A program made the translations under genes and the position numbers. From Rhodospirillaceae bacterium (GTDB lineage Bacteria > Pseudomonadota > Alphaproteobacteria > SP197), in the NCBI GenBank assembly GCA_002722885.1, contig PBNE01000008.1:79880-143879 (forward strand): a DNA stretch of 64,000 bases, read 5' to 3'. The first letter of the stretch is position 1, and each line of letters opens with the position of its first letter. The notes below the pieces were generated by a model that worked only from the letters and a program-made list of their open reading frames with translations, had not been told where the DNA came from and made no database searches. Positions 63,116-64,000 of the stretch are shown in pieces.

Positions 63116-64000
63116 TCAGCCCCGTCCCAGCTTCGAAAGAACCGCACCGGCAACCTCCATCATCTCATCCATAATGGTCGCAACCGGCTTCACGTCGTTC
63201 ACCACACCGATCCCCTGGCCGGCGTACATGCACATGGCCGTCACGTCCCCGCTGATGGTTCCGTTGGGATCTTCCGTTGAGTAGCGCGGGATCGGATCGC
63301 CGTTGGCCTGATGGGCCACAACGTCCCCCTCGCCCGGCCGGTGGCCGGACGGTGGTTGATCAGCTTCCAGCCACATTTTCACCGTGTCGTTCATCAGTGC
63401 CCGGTGCGGCGCATCAGGCCAGCCAAGATCAAACAACGTTGAGTAGAAGGCATCCGTTTCTCGCGCCGCCAGCATCTGCACCTGATGCTCCGGATGCATG
63501 GCGTTCTCCTCGGACATCACGAACCGCGTACCGACCCAGGCAGCGCCCGCGCCCAGCGTCAGGACGGCGGCAAGGCCCCGGCCATCGGCGATGCCGCCGG
63601 CCGCAATGACATGTGTGTCGGGCACGGCATCGACCACGGCAGGCACCAGAACCATCGTCGAGACTTTCCCCCAAACGTGGCCGCCGGCCTCAACGCCCTG
63701 GGCGACCACAACATCAACCCCGGCATCGACCACCCGGCGCGCCTCTTCAGCCGAGCCGACCGTGTGGAAATGCAGAGCGCCGGCGCCATGAATGCGCTCG
63801 ACCAAGGGCGCGGGATCGCCCCAGAAGGTCGAGATAAACGGGACGCCGGCGTCAAGCATGACATCGAGACTGGCGTGTTCGTCCTCACCCATCAGCGAGA
63901 TCACATAGTTCGCACCGATCGGCCGGTTGGTCAGGTCGCGGACCGCAGACAGGGTCTCGCGTGTTCCGTGCTTGCCCAGCCAGGTGCCCGGAATAATGCC
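63116..64000 (-). CDS. Nitronate monooxygenase-family flavoprotein, N-terminus outside the window
   Basis: The visible 294 residues run from IIPGTWLGKHGTRET (cut at the right edge) to the stop at 63116-63118. They show the FMN-binding TIM barrel of 2-nitropropane dioxygenase-like enzymes: RPIGANYVISLM, VDVVVAQGVEAGGHVWG, THVIAAGGIADGRGLAAVL and GAAWVGTRFVMSEEN. Relatives oxidise alkyl nitronates or serve as enoyl-ACP reductases (FabK); the catalytic His is in AGGH. The first 30-40 residues are missing only because the window ends. Confidence 0.9.
   Translation of the reverse strand, partial: GIIPGTWLGKHGTRETLSAVRDLTNRPIGANYVISLMGEDEHASLDVMLDAGVPFISTFWGDPAPLVERIHGAGALHFHTVGSAEEARRVVDAGVDVVVAQGVEAGGHVWGKVSTMVLVPAVVDAVPDTHVIAAGGIADGRGLAAVLTLGAGAAWVGTRFVMSEENAMHPEHQVQMLAARETDAFYSTLFDLGWPDAPHRALMNDTVKMWLEADQPPSGHRPGEGDVVAHQANGDPIPRYSTEDPNGTISGDVTAMCMYAGQGIGVVNDVKPVATIMDEMMEVAGAVLSKLGRG

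Noticed and set aside
1-64000. tRNA, rRNA, CRISPR, insertion sequences or prophage genes
   Set aside because: I read both strands of the gaps and found no cloverleaf, regular repeat array, transposase or phage structural gene. The xerD fragment at the edge is the chromosomal housekeeping recombinase, not an element integrase.

Overview
The window is high-GC, densely packed bacterial chromosome and reads as a free-living alphaproteobacterium of a Rhodospirillales-like type. The main evidence is gene order typical of that class: xerD / small membrane protein / aroK-aroB; bolA / J-domain protein / cobS-cobT; metW-metX facing chorismate mutase-hisC-tyrA; ftsE-ftsX-ydcF-plsC diverging from an MJ0042 zinc-ribbon protein; and argH-lptM-lysA followed by a TIGR02302-type protein. 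I see no prophage, insertion sequence, CRISPR array, rRNA or tRNA. No gene-free stretch exceeds 300 bp, apart from positions 24028-24469, which hold a decayed gene.

Layout. 1-3.8 kb: xerD start, exported and membrane proteins of unknown function, aroK-aroB. 3.9-8.8 kb: a tightly overlapping plus-strand run (CNNM/CorC protein, AEC transporter, SDR, broken RidA, DUF2889 protein, maleate isomerase-like protein). 8.8-12.8 kb: BolA, J-domain protein and the CobST cobaltochelatase chaperone. 12.8-18.3 kb: a TetR-controlled flavin oxidase, a broken dienelactone hydrolase, a phytase-type esterase, a GNAT, a VUT transporter and L28. 18.4-21.5 kb: MeaB and methylmalonyl-CoA mutase. 22-31.3 kb: IalB-like protein, omega-aminotransferase, the polyhydroxybutyrate block (phaR, PhaE-like, PhaC-like, phaA, phaB, with an MFS gene between phaA and phaB) and a Rieske oxygenase. 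31.6-40 kb: ferredoxin-like protein/GST, methyltransferases, metX, and aromatic and histidine biosynthesis. 40-54.7 kb: B12-dependent ribonucleotide reductase, ftsEX, lysine and arginine genes, transporters. 54.8-57 kb: a damaged patatin and a damaged Bax-like glucosaminidase. 57-60.7 kb: 3-hydroxybutyryl-CoA dehydrogenase, ETF, cobalamin adenosyltransferase. 60.8-64 kb: an HD-oxygenase/2OG-dioxygenase pair for phosphonate breakdown, and a partial nitronate monooxygenase.

How it fits together. Cobalamin is a recurring theme: cobST and the adenosyltransferase make the cofactor, and methylmalonyl-CoA mutase (with MeaB) and class II ribonucleotide reductase use it. Short-chain acyl-CoA metabolism is the second theme (scpA, phaA/phaB, hydroxybutyryl-CoA dehydrogenase, ETF). 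Upstream regions of scpA, phaA and etfB carry variants of one dyad, TTCGCA-N2-TGCGAA, placed over the core promoter, which suggests a shared regulator not encoded here.

Most striking is gene erosion. Eight peripheral genes carry in-frame stops or single-base frameshifts (RidA, dienelactone hydrolase, a TPR/Sel1-like protein, a membrane protein, a small unknown protein, a GNAT, the patatin tail, Bax). The biosynthetic and housekeeping genes around them all read through cleanly. That distribution favours real gene decay over random sequence error, but raw reads would be needed to settle it.
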